Shown here one piece after another: positions 45,321 to 56,484 of a stretch of 64,000 nucleotides of DNA (the first letter of the stretch is position 1; each line of letters starts with the position of its first letter). The stretch covers positions 2,170,001 to 2,234,000 of the forward strand of contig CM019825.1 of the NCBI GenBank assembly GCA_009763385.1. Direction: 5' to 3'. The stretch is from Coix lacryma-jobi var. lacryma-jobi (lineage: Eukaryota; Streptophyta; Magnoliopsida; Poales; Poaceae). The translations under genes and the position numbers were made by a program. Below the pieces are notes generated by a model, which saw nothing but the letters and a program-made list of their open reading frames with translations, did no database searches and was not told where the DNA came from.

Positions 45321-48300
45321 ATGTCGGGCAGGCACAAAGACGTTGTCTGGGAGCATGGTGAAAATCTCGCTCCCGGGTGGCGGTGCAATTATTGTCACCT
45401 GACAAAAGGGGGCGGTGGTGCAACAAGATTGAAGCAGCATTTGGCAGCGCGCGGGACGGAGGTTGTGCATTGTAGCCGTGTGCCACCAGAGGTGCGCGAG
45501 TATTTCCAGAGAGAGCTTGACCGCGCCAAGAAGGCGACGGCGGACCGAGCTCGGCAAAGGGTCGCACAACAAAGAGTTGCACAGGAGGGGAACAATCCCA
45601 TTAATGATGATGAGTATGAGACTCAGATGGAGGCTGCCCTACAACAGTCGAGAGCTGAATATGAGTATCAACAGAGTGTGCAGGATAGAGGCGGTAATTA
45701 CGAGCGTGGAGGGGGTAGTTCTCGTGCAGGTGGTAGTGGTGGTGGAGGTGGGGGTGGTGGCAGTGGAGGTCCCCGTGGTGGGAATCCTTTTTCGAGGATG
45801 TTCAGAAGATCGGGATCACAGAGGGAGACACCTGTGGAGGTGGAAGACTACAATGTGGCAGCCGGTGGCAGGACAAGAATGGTACAACAAAGGATTGATA
45901 CAGGGCGCTGGACCCAGAAGGGAAAAAATGCAAAGGAAGCCATCGGTAAAGCTTGGGCAAAATTTTACCATCATGCAGGAATACCGGGACGGAATGCGGA
46001 CAGCCCGTACTTTGTTGGTGCTGTCCGAGAGACGCAGAAGTGGGGTAAGTACCTATAACTACAAACAGGTTTGAACTTATGTATCGTTCCATGTTCTTAT
46101 TAATTGCTTATGGTTACAGGTGAAGGCATCTTGTCCCCCACTGGAAAGGAAATTGATGGGAAGTACCTTGATCAAAATGTGAAAGACTTGAAGGAGAGGT
46201 ACGCAAAGTTTCAGAAAGAGTGGCCCACGTTTGGCGTCTCGCTGATGTGTGATTCTTGGACTGGCCCCACAAAAATGAATGTTGTGAACTTTCTTATTTA
46301 TTGCAACGGGGTCACATGGTTTCACAGCTCTGTCGATGCAACTGGGAAAAGTCAAGATGCGAACTATTTATTGAGGGTAAGTCATTACAGTTGTCATGTT
46401 ATTATTTTTAGTTATATTCATGCATATATAATATACGTTATGACTGTTTTCAGGAGATTCGGAAGGTGGTGATGGACATTGGCGCGGAGAATGTTGTCCA
46501 TGTGATCACTGACAATGGCGCCAACTACAAGAAAGCGTGCAGCTTGTTGAAGCTTGAGTTCAAGCATATTTGTTGGATGCCTTGTCTGGCACACACCATT
46601 AATTTAATGCTAAAGGATATCGGTCAAAGGAGTGATCATTCAGGTATGATATCCGCATGCAAGCGCATATCTAATTGGTTGTACAACCATACTCAGTTGC
46701 ATAATATGATGAAGAGAGCAATTGGTGGTGAGTTGGTCAAATGGAATGCCACTAGATTTGGGACCAACTACATGTTCATGGAGTCATTTAACCGAAGACG
46801 TGAGAAGTTCATGCAGTGGATGGCATCTACAGATTTTTTGGAGAGCAAGTGGGGAAAAAGCGAAGAAGGTAGATTTGCTCATGCCAGGTTGTCGAGTCTA
46901 CAGTGGTGGGAGGGATTGGAGTATATCATCAACACTGTACAACCGATTTACAGGTTCCTTCGGTTCGCTGATGAAGCCAAGCACCCCAACATTTGTGAAG
47001 TTGTGTATCAATTCCAGAATTGCAAGTCGGAGATGGAGTCTTTTTTTGGAAGAAATACGCACACATGGAATGAGTACAAAGAGATTTTGGATAAAAGGAT
47101 ATCTGACGTGTACATAGGGACGTACGTGGGGCCAGGTATGAGTTCCTCCATGTTCAATTGAATTCCATATTTACCATATTGAACATTTTCTGGATGCTCA
47201 ATTCAATTCCATGTTGCAGCTGCCGTGCTGAATCCTAAGCTCTCGTACACACTGGATCCAACTGCAACAATGTTCGCTGGCCTGAAGGACGCATTTCAGG
47301 AGATGACAGATGTGCAGAGCGCCGTGCAGGCATTGCAGGAGGCTGAGGTTTTTCGCCAGAAGGTTGGTGAGTTTGGCTCAGAGCTAGCTCACAAAATGGC
47401 CATGGATCCAAGAACATCCCCATGTAAGAGTACTTTGTCATTCCATTTAGTTATGCATATTGGAACATGTAGCTAACATAATGTGTTCCACTTGCAGCGG
47501 CCTGGTGGATGATCTTTGGTAAAGACACTCCAAATTTGCAGCGCCTAGCTTTGCGGCTTGTTTCACAATGTATGTCCTCCAGTGGATGCGAGCGGAACTG
47601 GAGTACTTTTGCCTTGCTGCATACGAAGGTCCGCAATCGGCTATCGCACAAGAAACTGAACAAGCTTGTTTATGTCAATTACAACCTTCGGCTGCGACTT
47701 GCGGATGCCAACCCACCAAGGCTTGATGACGACGATTTTATTGACCGGTTCGCCGAAGTCTCATTCTATGATCGGACCACTCCGCTTAGGGAGTGGATGG
47801 AGTATGGAAGATCAAACCAGCCTCCACTTCTTGATGAGGATTCAGACGAAGACGACGTCCCTTTACCATCACGTCTTGTCAGGTACGTTATATGTATATT
47901 TATAAATGTGAGTGCGTGTCTAATAATGTACGGTGGGATTGATTTTATTTATGTGATTTGTTTGTTTCTGTTGGCAGTGAGCATATAGACCCCGATGATC
48001 TACGTCAGGCTACGGGGTCTGATTGCATCAGTGATTGGGCTCGTAGACATGTGGGTCAAAGTCACCTAGGGAAGAGGAAGACGCAAGCGCCGCCTAGGAA
48101 GGGGCAGACCAAGCGAGGAAAACAAGTCAGCAGCGATGCGGACACTGAGGAGGAGGGATCTTACCATTCTGACGATGATGATGATGATGATGATGATGAT
48201 GACAGCAGCGATGGTGGTGACGATGACGATCATGATGACAGTGGCGATGGTGGTGGTGGTGGTGCTGGTGGTGGTGGTGGGACTGGTTATGGAATTCGTT

Positions 48301-48818
48301 TCACAGGTATCCATTGCACTTGCACGTACATACACACATTTATTTTTGTCCATGATTACTAATTATGGTTCATTGCAGGCGAGACCCAATACACACATGC
48401 TACGCAAGATCGTGACCATGGACAACCACAGTCCCAGAGGAAATCAGTTTCATTTGGACGCACACACGACGACAATCCAGAGGACTCGCAGGGGAGATCA
48501 ATTTCTTTTGCACCCACGTACTACGACACTCCAGACTACTCTACTTCGTCCTACAGCGATGCCTCACAACCTTCTTATAGCTATCCCATTCCTGACGTGA
48601 GCACGCAGCCTCAGACTAGGTGGGTGTACGAATGGGAAGATCCCAGCTTTTACAGTATGTTGGTTCAAGAATGGGAGACAACCGCAGCTTGGACGGGCCA
48701 GACGTGGCAAGATTACAAGGCAACCCTGCTTCAAACCAAAGGTATCGCTCTTATGTCCATCGCCGAGTATGAAATGTCATGCCAACAAGGGGTCTTTCCA
48801 TACATCTTGCGTAGATGA
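45321..48818 (+). CDS. hAT transposase (BED finger, DUF659, dimerisation domain), 1006 aa
   Basis: Exons 45321-46044, 46120-46376, 46454-47135, 47220-47423, 47498-47882, 47978-48306 and 48379-48818. All introns are GT-AG and 71-95 bp, and the phases join without a stop. A BED zinc finger sits near residues 10-52 (C22-x2-C25, H40). A Gly/Ser-rich linker leads to the catalytic core: Asp in CDSWTG (D286), Asp in ITDNGAN (D347) and the hAT CLAHTIN motif (C371, H374). The C-terminal dimerisation region has SSGCERNWSTF. Near the end is a run of about 11 Asp coded by a GAT microsatellite, then Gly runs. The family cuts and pastes DNA with 8-bp target duplications. The intact frame suggests recent activity or domestication. 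Confidence 0.92.
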
Positions 48819-49009
48819 TAATGTATTCCTGTGACTGTGAGGATGTGTTGTTGATGCATTCGTTGATGTTTTCGAGACAATATCTATTTGTATGCGACTA
48901 TTTGTTCATGTTTTCGAGACAATGAATTTATTGCCGCAGTGTGCGGTCTTTTTTATATCTATATGTCCAAAGGAAGTACCAAAAAATCATTTTTATCCAA
49001 AAAAAGACA

Positions 49010-49290
49010 GCCCACCGGTTTGGACTGGTTACCGATCTAACCGGTTGGTAACCGACCCAAACCGGTCGGTTACCGACTAGGAACCGCATTTGAATTCGAG
49101 ATTCAAACCGACCGGTAAACCGCTCAAACCGGTCGGTAACCGACCCAAACCGACCGGTTTGCCGATTCGAAACCGAACAACTGAGGGGTTTGAATTCAAA
49201 CTTCAAACCGGCCGGTACCGGGCGGTTACCGACCAAACCGGTCCGGTAAACCGCTACCGGTGGCCGGCGGTTACCATCAAACGGTCGGTA
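49010..49290. repeat. hAT right subterminal repeats
   Basis: About a dozen ACCGGTCGGT/GGTTACCGA words in both orientations, the counterpart of the left-end cluster. Confidence 0.75.
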
Positions 49291-49302
49291 AAAAAAACCC
49301 TG

Positions 49303-50227
49303 CTAGTCCTTCTCCTGGTCGTGGGTCCCCCCAGTCCCTGTCAGTACTGTCACCACCCGAGATCGCGGCCGTCTGCCACCAGCTCTGTTCGCTCGACGTC
49401 GTTGGCCATTAAAAAACCGTGAAATAGTATTTTTTTTCCTCTCCCACAAAATTTGGCGTATAAAATACTCTCCCCACCCTAAAATAAATACGATTCTATA
49501 TATAAGATAAGACGACTATAGTTGTCTTTTCATACTTTTTTTATTTTCCAAGATGCAACGATTGCAACTTTATAAAAATATTTTGATAATTTCATTAAAG
49601 CATTAGCAACCGTGTCTAGTCTTATATAATTGCATTTTCTCACGAGGGAGGGAGTAACGTTTTTCCTTAGAGAAAATCTATACCTCTTATAAAGCAAAGC
49701 CTCACTAACAATTTCTCTTGCATGCAAAATGTCCACATCATCATCCACTAGAATACTCCGTTTTTTTAGCACATATCCCTCCATATTTAGTACTCACATC
49801 AGCATCCACTAACACGTACCATTATGTCTTTATTCAAACTATTCACGTTAGCAAACCATATAATTTACTAATATATATTTAGTCGTCTATATTATAATAC
49901 TAAAATCATCCACTAGCCTGTATTACAATATTTATTCATTCAGATATTAGTAAATATAAATAGTATAATTCCACTGATAATTTTCGAAGCAACACGCGGA
50001 GTGTTCTCCTATATTTTACTAATATGAACCATCCGAATTAGCTTATAGCTTAAACAAACACACAGACAGGGAAAAAAAATGTAACCGCGTCTGCTGGTCG
50101 TGTTGGATTCTCTCACGTCATCGTTTTGATTTCGGACCTGGGGATGAACTCACGAATTTGTGAACGTGCTCAGGCCGTCAGCCGTGTGGCACTACGTGGG
50201 TTCTGTTGAAACAGCCTGGATGTGGAA
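49303..50227. other. Intergenic, possible decayed Stowaway MITE
   Basis: 49462-49655 starts with TACTCTCCCCACCCTAAAATAA and ends ACGAGGGAGGGAGTA, a degenerate Stowaway pattern. The rest is AT-rich with no gene. Confidence 0.4.
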
Positions 50228-50310
50228 GAAGAAATTGAAGGCCAAGTTAACCGCTGCTAAAAAAGTTTTACGGATTTCGGCGAATTAGCTCAAACGAGCT
50301 CGGCCAATTA

Positions 50311-51786
50311 AGGCATCTGCAATTGTTAGAGCCAGCTGCTGTCGGTGTTTCGTACCCGGGGGTGTCACACCAACAAGTAATATGATCGCGTGCTTCTCTT
50401 CCTGGACGGTGATGCAAGGGGACACAGGGATTTATCCTGGTTCGGGCAAAGAAGGCCCTACGTCCAGCGGGGGGAGATGTTCTTGTATTACTTGCACCTA
50501 AGTGCTTGTACAGGGGAGAATACAAGCTCAGTGAGCGTGGACCGGAATCCGGACTCGTGTCTGTGCGTGGACTCGTGTGTTATGTGTCCGTCGTCCCGAA
50601 TGAGGGCCCTAGCGTCCCCTTTTATAGAGCAAGGGGAGGCCAGGGTTACATGAAAGTATTACAGGTGTCGGGGCGTATGGTGCCCCATACGGAGAAGGGT
50701 AGGAACTCTGTCTTGTCGGGGCCACTGGAACTGATGTGATCGTCGCTGTTGAGGCGTCCTTGGGTCGTGGCTTCCATCCTGGGCGCGGACGTGGGGGCGC
50801 GACAAGGCGGGAGCCGTACAGCACCCATCCCGGAATGTACAGTACCCGGCGGGGTCCCTCCGGGTCTTGGGGTACCTGTCCTCCAAGAGCACGAAAGTAG
50901 TTAGGGCTCGAAGGGCGCGGAGCCGGCTTCGAGGTGGTGCCACGGGGGCTCGAGGGGCGCGGAGCCGGCCTCGAGGTGTTACAGTGCAGGGCTCGAGGGG
51001 CGCGTAGCCGACCTCGAGGGGTTACAGTGCCTGGCTCGAGGGGCGCGTAGCCGGCCTCGAGGGGTTACAGTGCCTGGCATGGCCGAACAGTGCCGCACTG
51101 GTGCCCTTTTGCCCATGCTTGTGGTGAAAACGAGACTTGACATTTACACCGAGTTACTGTGGTACACGCCGTGCACTAGTGGACATGACCGAAGTAGGTG
51201 AAGGCATTAAATGCGTGATATGGGCTGGTACGGTTGTCTGTGCAGCTCGAGGTCCGTGTGTTAAGGCTCGAGGTGTGGGGGCGCGCTTGCCCGAGGTCTG
51301 GAGGGCTCGAGCGAGACGGAGAGCAATCGTGCTCGCCCGAGGCCTCGCTGGGAGGGCTCGGGCGAGACGGAGATGGAGCGTTCGCCCGAGGCTTTGCTGG
51401 GAGGGCTCGGGGGAGACGGAGATGGAGCGTTCGCCCGAGGCCTTGCTGGGAGGGCTCGGGCGAGACGGAGATGGAGCGTTCGCCCGAGGCCTGGCTGGGA
51501 GGGCTCGGGCGAGACGGAGACGGAGCGTTCGGGTGTTTGCGTTGATTAGGGGTACCCTTTTTTTTACCACCGACAGCTGCTAACTCCAAGTTAACTTTTC
51601 CAACAGTACTAGCTCTTAGTACATAACTTTTAATATAGATGACCCTACATAACAATCTCACATGACCTTAAAATACGTGTAAGAGCTTAGCTCTTACGTA
51701 ACTAAGAGCTAGCTTTTCTCTCTCCTCTATTAAAATATAAGAAAAATGCTTAGAGCTAGCTTAAAAGTCAATTGTTGGAGGTGCCC
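50311..51786. mobile_element. Tourist-type MITE split by a solo LTR
   Basis: Ends AGGCATCTGCAATTG and, inverted, CAATTGTTGGAGGTGCCC, with TTA on both sides (50308-50310 and 51787-51789). The solo LTR at 50340-51575 interrupts it 29 bases from its left end. Without that LTR the element would be about 235 bp, a usual size. Confidence 0.75.
50340..51575 (-). mobile_element. Solo LTR of the Tat-lineage family
   Basis: 1236 bp, TGTCGGTG...CACCGACA, with a perfect GCTGC duplication (50335-50339 and 51576-51580). It has the same 49-bp and ~43-bp repeats and TATA box as the LTRs at 4093 and 33894, reversed, and is more diverged. Homologous LTR recombination must have removed the interior. Confidence 0.93.
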
Positions 51787-51789
51787 TTA

Positions 51790-52133
51790 GGCCATCCGCA
51801 ATGGTTGTCAAATAGCTAGCTAGGAGAAATTCTATTGGCTCAATGTCACTTTACAAATAACTAGCGAGATGACGTATAAAAATAATTAAAAAAGATAGCA
51901 CTCTTATTGGCTATCAATGAGAGAGATCAAATAGCTAACGACTTCCCAATACCTAGTTATTTGATCTCTCTACTCGATAGACAATAAGAGTGCTACTTTT
52001 GTAAGTTGTCTCATCAAAATAGTATTTATTTATGTCTCATCTAGCTAGCTATTTGTAAGTTGTCATTGAAAGTCAATGGTATTTCTTTCTAGAGACCAAA
52101 TAGTTAACGATTTAAATACCATTGCGGACGTCC
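51790..52133. mobile_element. Tourist-type MITE with long foldback
   Basis: Ends GCCATCCGCAATGG and CCATTGCGGACGTCC, TTA on both sides (51787-51789 shared with the neighbouring MITE, and 52134-52136). The interior is self-complementary over long stretches: ATAGCACTCTTATTGGCTAT against a reversed ATAGACAATAAGAGTGCTA around a loop near 51945. It would form a long hairpin if transcribed. Confidence 0.85.
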
Positions 52134-52505
52134 TTATAGGCTTCATGCAGTTAGATAATTAATACTAACTAGGAATATGAAGCAGTAAATTCAAATCTGG
52201 CTAACAACAAAACTGGCACATGCATGAAGCATTGCCGCAGGAAATATAACAAGAAATTGAAGGCCAAGTTAACCGCTGCCAAAAACCTGCAGTGCATGCT
52301 TCTACCCGAAATACACAATACAATGGCCCTGTTCCGCAAGGCTCTATAGCTGCGGGCAACTACGTTTTGTTCATAATAATAACTAAAAAGTTATACGGAA
52401 TCTGGCTAATTAGCTCAAACGAGCTCGGCCTAACTAGGAGTATGAAGCAGTAAATTCAAATCTGGCTAACAACAAAACTGGCACATGCAAGCCGCAGGAA
52501 ATAGA

Positions 52506-52689
52506 ACGGGGCAAATCTCGACAATTCGAGACGTGGCAACTCAAAACTGATGGCCCGAGTCAATCAATTGACTATGATAAGAATAGATTAAGTTGCACGA
52601 ACAACCGAACTCTATCTAAAAAAACCGACCTGTTCAAAAATTACTCGTGGCATCCTTGGGTTGTACTGTACGTAGTGAAATAGACTCTC
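52506..52689. other. Upstream region of the CCCH gene
   Basis: AT-rich promoter-side sequence between the duplication and the TATA box. No specific element can be supported. Confidence 0.4.
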
Positions 52690-52697
52690 TATAAATA
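52690..52697 (+). promoter_or_regulatory. Candidate TATA box for the CCCH gene
   Basis: TATAAATA in CTCTCTATAAATATCGGC, a near-perfect plant TATA box about 950 bp before the ATG. A weaker TTATAAG lies near 52929-52935 and would give a shorter leader. Confidence 0.55.
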
Positions 52698-52721
52698 TCG
52701 GCGTACGTCCTGATCCGGTGC

Positions 52722-53637
52722 TGGTAAACCGTCACGGTGGTATGGTAATGGTATGGTATCCAACGAAGATGACGATGGAATCCAGCACAAAACACACACT
52801 GCTCCCGTGCTCCGCCGCGTCCGAGAGGAGAAGAAAAAAAAAAACAAGAAGAAGGGCGCAAGCAACCGCAGCGAAAGAGAAGGAGGGGGTGCGACACGGT
52901 GACAGACAGAGGCCTGTGGATCGAGTTTTTATAAGCTGGGGGCCACGGAGATCTAGATCTATTTATCCGCTGCTCTGCTCGGCTCTGCCCCCATCCTCCT
53001 CATCCCCGCAATCCAGGCAGGCAAGGCAAGAGGGGGGAAAAAAAGAAAAAAAAAAGCGAAATGCGCTCGGAAATGCTCCGACTCCGAGCGAGACCTTGGG
53101 CGGATTCCAGGAACCACCCCGGAAGAAAACAGAATTCGCGCGCGGGGTCCCTCGTCCCCTTCCCGGGGCCCGGCCGGCCCCTCCTCCTCCATCCCATTCC
53201 GAGAAAGCAGAGCACAGCCGAGCACAGTGACGAAAGGGGAGCAGCTTATACATAGATAGCGATGCAGCCTCAGCGCGAGGTGCGCACTCACAAGTAGCTA
53301 GAACACGGCGGCCCCTGGTAGTACCGTAGCGTAGCAGCCCGTAGCTAGCTCGCCCGACGCCGCGACCTCCGTCCGGGGCTTGGCTACCTTTGGGAAAAGA
53401 AGGGTAATGGAGCAGCCGCTCACTGCCCTAGTGGACGGCCGCCGCACCAAGTGAAGTGAAGCGAAGCTAGCTCCTGCCTCGAGCTTGAGCAGAGCAGAGC
53501 TGAGCTTGCTCTCACTCTTCTTCTTGTAGTACCGGCGCACACACACAGCAGCGAGCTGCCTGCCACTGCCAGAAGCCCAGAACAGAGGTCCAAGAAGACG
53601 AAAAGGAAGCTCTTCTCTGGTCGCCGACCATAGATCC
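52722..53637 (+). promoter_or_regulatory. Long 5' leader with upstream ORFs
   Basis: If transcription starts after the 52690 TATA box the leader is about 900 bases. It holds several upstream ATGs, including two short complete uORFs, 53262-53297 (MQPQREVRTHK) and 53407-53454 (MEQPLTALVDGRRTK). Both terminate before the main ATG. Translation control is plausible but untested. Confidence 0.45.
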
Positions 53638-56484
53638 ATGGACGCCTACGAGGCCACCAAGGTGGTGTTCTCGCGGATCCAGACGCTGGACCCGGACCAC
53701 GCCGCCAAGATCATGGGCTTGCTCCTCATCCAGGACCACGGCGAGAAGGAGATGATACGCCTCGCCTTCGGCCCCGAGGCGCTGCTCCACACCGTCATGG
53801 CCAAGGCGCGCAAGGACCTCGGCCTGCTCCCTGCTCCCGGCTCCGGCCCCGGCCCGGGCACGCCCACCTCCGCCGCCGCGCACTCGCCGTTCCTCCTCTC
53901 GCGCCAGAACTCCGGCCGCTGCGGCGGCGCCGGCGCCGGCACCGCGCCGTCGCCGCTCTCGGTGTCCTCGCCCTCGTCGTGGGCGCCGCCGCCCGTGTTC
54001 TCCAGGAGCAACAGCGTCGTCAGCAATGGCGCGCCCGACGACGCCGTCGCGGACGACCTCATGAGCCCGGCTGCTGCTGGCGGGAACGCACCGCCGTCGC
54101 CGTTCTTCGCCGCCGGGGACCAGCTCCTCGACGAGCTCCAGCTGCACGAGCAGCAGCTCGCGTTCCTCAGCGACGCCGCCGCTGCCGGCCACCAGCAGCT
54201 GCCCCTGTTCGACGCCACCAGCGAGTGCCGGAGCCCCGGGGCTGGCGACGCCGCCGGGTTCTTCCCGTACGGTGGCCTCGGCTGGGCCAACGGCGGCGGC
54301 CCAGGGCACCGCCGGAGCTCGTCGGTAAGCGAGCTCTGCCTCGGTGGAGCTGATGGCCTCGGATGGAAGCCCTGCCTGTACTACGCCCGCGGATACTGCA
54401 AGAACGGCAGCGCGTGCCGGTTCGTGCACGGCGGGCTCCCCGACGACGCCACCGCTAAGATGGACACCGCCACCCTGGAGCAGCAGTGCCAGGACATCCT
54501 GCTCCGCTCCAAGTCCCAGCGCCTTGCTGCCGCCGCTGCTGCGGCCTTCCCTTACTCCCCTACCGGCTCGCTCCCTGGCTCCCCGTCCGCGGCTACAAAG
54601 TGCCTCAGCTTGCTCTTGCAGCAGCAGCAGAACGAGAACCAGAGGTCTGGCACGCATGATGTTCGAGGAGCTAGCTCGTAGTACTAGACAGTAGACACTC
54701 CGGGGGGGTCCCCTCCCGCTCGTGCTAACGATCTCCTCGATTCCTGCAGGGCGGCAGCTGCAGCGGCCGCCGCGGCGCTGATGCTGGGCGGAGACGACGC
54801 GCACAAGTTCATGGGGCGGCCGCGGCTGGACCGCGCCGACCTGGCGAGCATGATGAACCCGGGCTCGCGCCAGATTTACCTCACCTTCCCGGCGGACAGC
54901 ACCTTCCGCGAGGAGGACGTCTCCAACTACTTCAGGTAACTAACTTCGGCTGTTACCAGCCGCGCTGCTCCTCCGGTCCCTCGCGAACCATCTGACGCGT
55001 GCGCCGGCTCCGGCGAGCCACTGCAGCATCTACGGCCCCGTCCACGACGTGCGCATCCCGTACCAGCAGAAGCGCATGTTCGGGTTCGTCACCTTCGTGT
55101 ACCCGGAGACGGTGAAGCTGATCCTGGCCAAGGGCAACCCGCACTTCATCTGCGACGCGCGCGTGCTCGTCAAGCCCTACAAGGAGAAGGGCAAGGTCCC
55201 CGACAAGTACAGGCATGCCGCGACCTGCCATTTTTGCCTTCCCCTTCTAGGCTCTTCAATTCGCTCTACGACATCGTGTGTCATGACCGATCGCTCTGCT
55301 GCTACTCTGCAGGAAGCAGCAGCTGCAAGGCGAGAGGGTGGATTTCTCCAACGGGTTGGACGCCAGAGACCACTTCGATCTGCACCAGCTCGGTAAGGCA
55401 TTTCGGCATCTGAGGATGCAAAATGACCGAGCGTATACACTGATGCTTTCTCGCTGCCTTGTCAGGTGCGAGGATGTTGCAGCACTCGCACAGCGCGAAC
55501 GAGATGCTTCTGAGGAGGAAGCTGGAGGAGCAGCAGCAGCAGGCAGCCGAGCTGCAGCAGGCCATGGAGCTCCAGAGCCGCCGCCTCATGGGGCTGCAGC
55601 TGCTGGACCTGAAGCCGCGCTCGTCGCCGAGCCCCATTGGCATGCCCTTCAGCCCCACGCGAGCCGTCGCGTCTCCTACCATCGAATCGCCGCCCGATTC
55701 CGGTAGGGATAGCGACAGAGCGCGACGCCATTTCACCTTTTTTCGACACGGATGTGACGATGAATAGCTGGCGATATTCGGGATTCCTGAACCCCTTGTT
55801 GATTTCAATTTTAGCAGGGGAGCAAGGCAAGGGCAGCTGCGGCTTCCTTCTTCCTCAGAGGCGGGCAGTGGTCAACGGAGGCGATAAGGAGGAATCTGCC
55901 GGCGATGTGAGCCCGAACACAGACAGTGACCAAAGGTGTGGAATTAGCGCTAAACAAGTCATTATCGCTATCATTTGTTGCGTTCCATCACATTTTGCTT
56001 TCATCCAGCAACGCAGTGAAGCAACATTTCACCAACTGATCCGTGGGAACTCTTTTTTTTAACTCATTGCCTTTACTTACCTCTCCTGCAGTGCCGAGCA
56101 CAACCTGCCGGACAGCCCGTTCGCTTCGCCGACCAAGGCCGCTGCCGCAGTGTTCTCCCGAGATCCTTTCTCACCCAGCGACTCAGAGATTGCAGCCGCA
56201 GCCGCCTCTCCCGGTCGTAACGCCACTGCCGCCTCCTTTGCCGGTATCAACAATGGCAGCGGCCTCACTGGCCATCTCAGGCCCTCTGCTCTGGACATAC
56301 CTTCGCCGAAGCCCTTCTTCTTCCCCATGTCCAGGTATACAGCATCGTAAGTACCCGCAAATCTCGCGCAGTTCTACCTATTCTATCTGGGCGTCATGAT
56401 TTTCTCAAGGCCTGAAACGCATCATGCAATCCGTTGGCTGGCAGGCTGTCCTCCGATCACGGCGCCGGCGCGATCGGGATGTAA
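53638..56484 (+). CDS. CCCH zinc finger and RRM protein, 698 aa (rice C3H22/C3H53-like)
   Basis: Exons 53638-54644, 54750-54935, 55027-55212, 55313-55392, 55466-55702, 55818-55935, 56092-56334 and 56445-56484 (2097 nt). The N-terminus has a conserved helical segment (EATKVVFSRIQTLDPDHAAK, IMGLLLIQDH). Low-complexity Ala/Ser/Pro/Gly sequence follows, then one CCCH finger CLYYARGYCKNGSACRFVH (C246, C254, C260, H264) and an RRM at about 376-455 (RQIYLTFPADS, KRMFGFVTF, RVLVKPYKEKGK). The C-terminus holds a Gln/Glu-rich helix (RRKLEEQQQQAAELQQAMEL) and NLPDSPFASP. The family binds RNA; the precise role of this member is unknown. The length matches rice homologues as I recall. Intron 3 appears to use a GC donor. 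It is the only intact cellular gene in the window. Confidence 0.92.

Larger units (their letters stand above)
44524..49302 (+). mobile_element. hAT transposon, apparently autonomous
   Basis: 4779 bp. The inverted ends are CAGGGTTTTTTTTTACCGATCG and, reversed from the right end, CAGGG followed by T8 and ACCGACCG. It encodes a full hAT transposase. Dense ACCGGT/CGGTTACCG subterminal words occupy both ends. The left flank is CTCCTTCT. At the right the same letters appear only with a 3-base interruption (CTAGTCCTTCT), so the 8-bp target duplication is imperfect. Confidence 0.9.
50228..52505 (+). repeat. Old tandem duplication, one copy split by transposons
   Basis: Copy 1 is 50228-50310 plus 52137-52250. 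Copy 2 is 52251-52505. Shared blocks include AAGAAATTGAAGGCCAAGTT, AGCTCAAACGAGCTCGGCC and AAATCTGGCTAACAACAAAA. Both MITEs and the solo LTR lie only in copy 1, so the duplication came first. No gene is visible in it. Confidence 0.75.

Noticed and set aside
48066..48353. Minus-strand Thr/Ile-rich frame over the hAT last exons
   Set aside because: Produced by the GAT/GGT microsatellite in the transposase exon read backwards.
53512..54804. A 430-residue open frame on the minus strand over the CCCH gene's first exon
   Set aside because: It is the GC-rich antisense shadow of a real exon. It has no domain, and its composition (Arg/Gly/Glu runs) is what complementing Ala/Ser/Gly codons gives.
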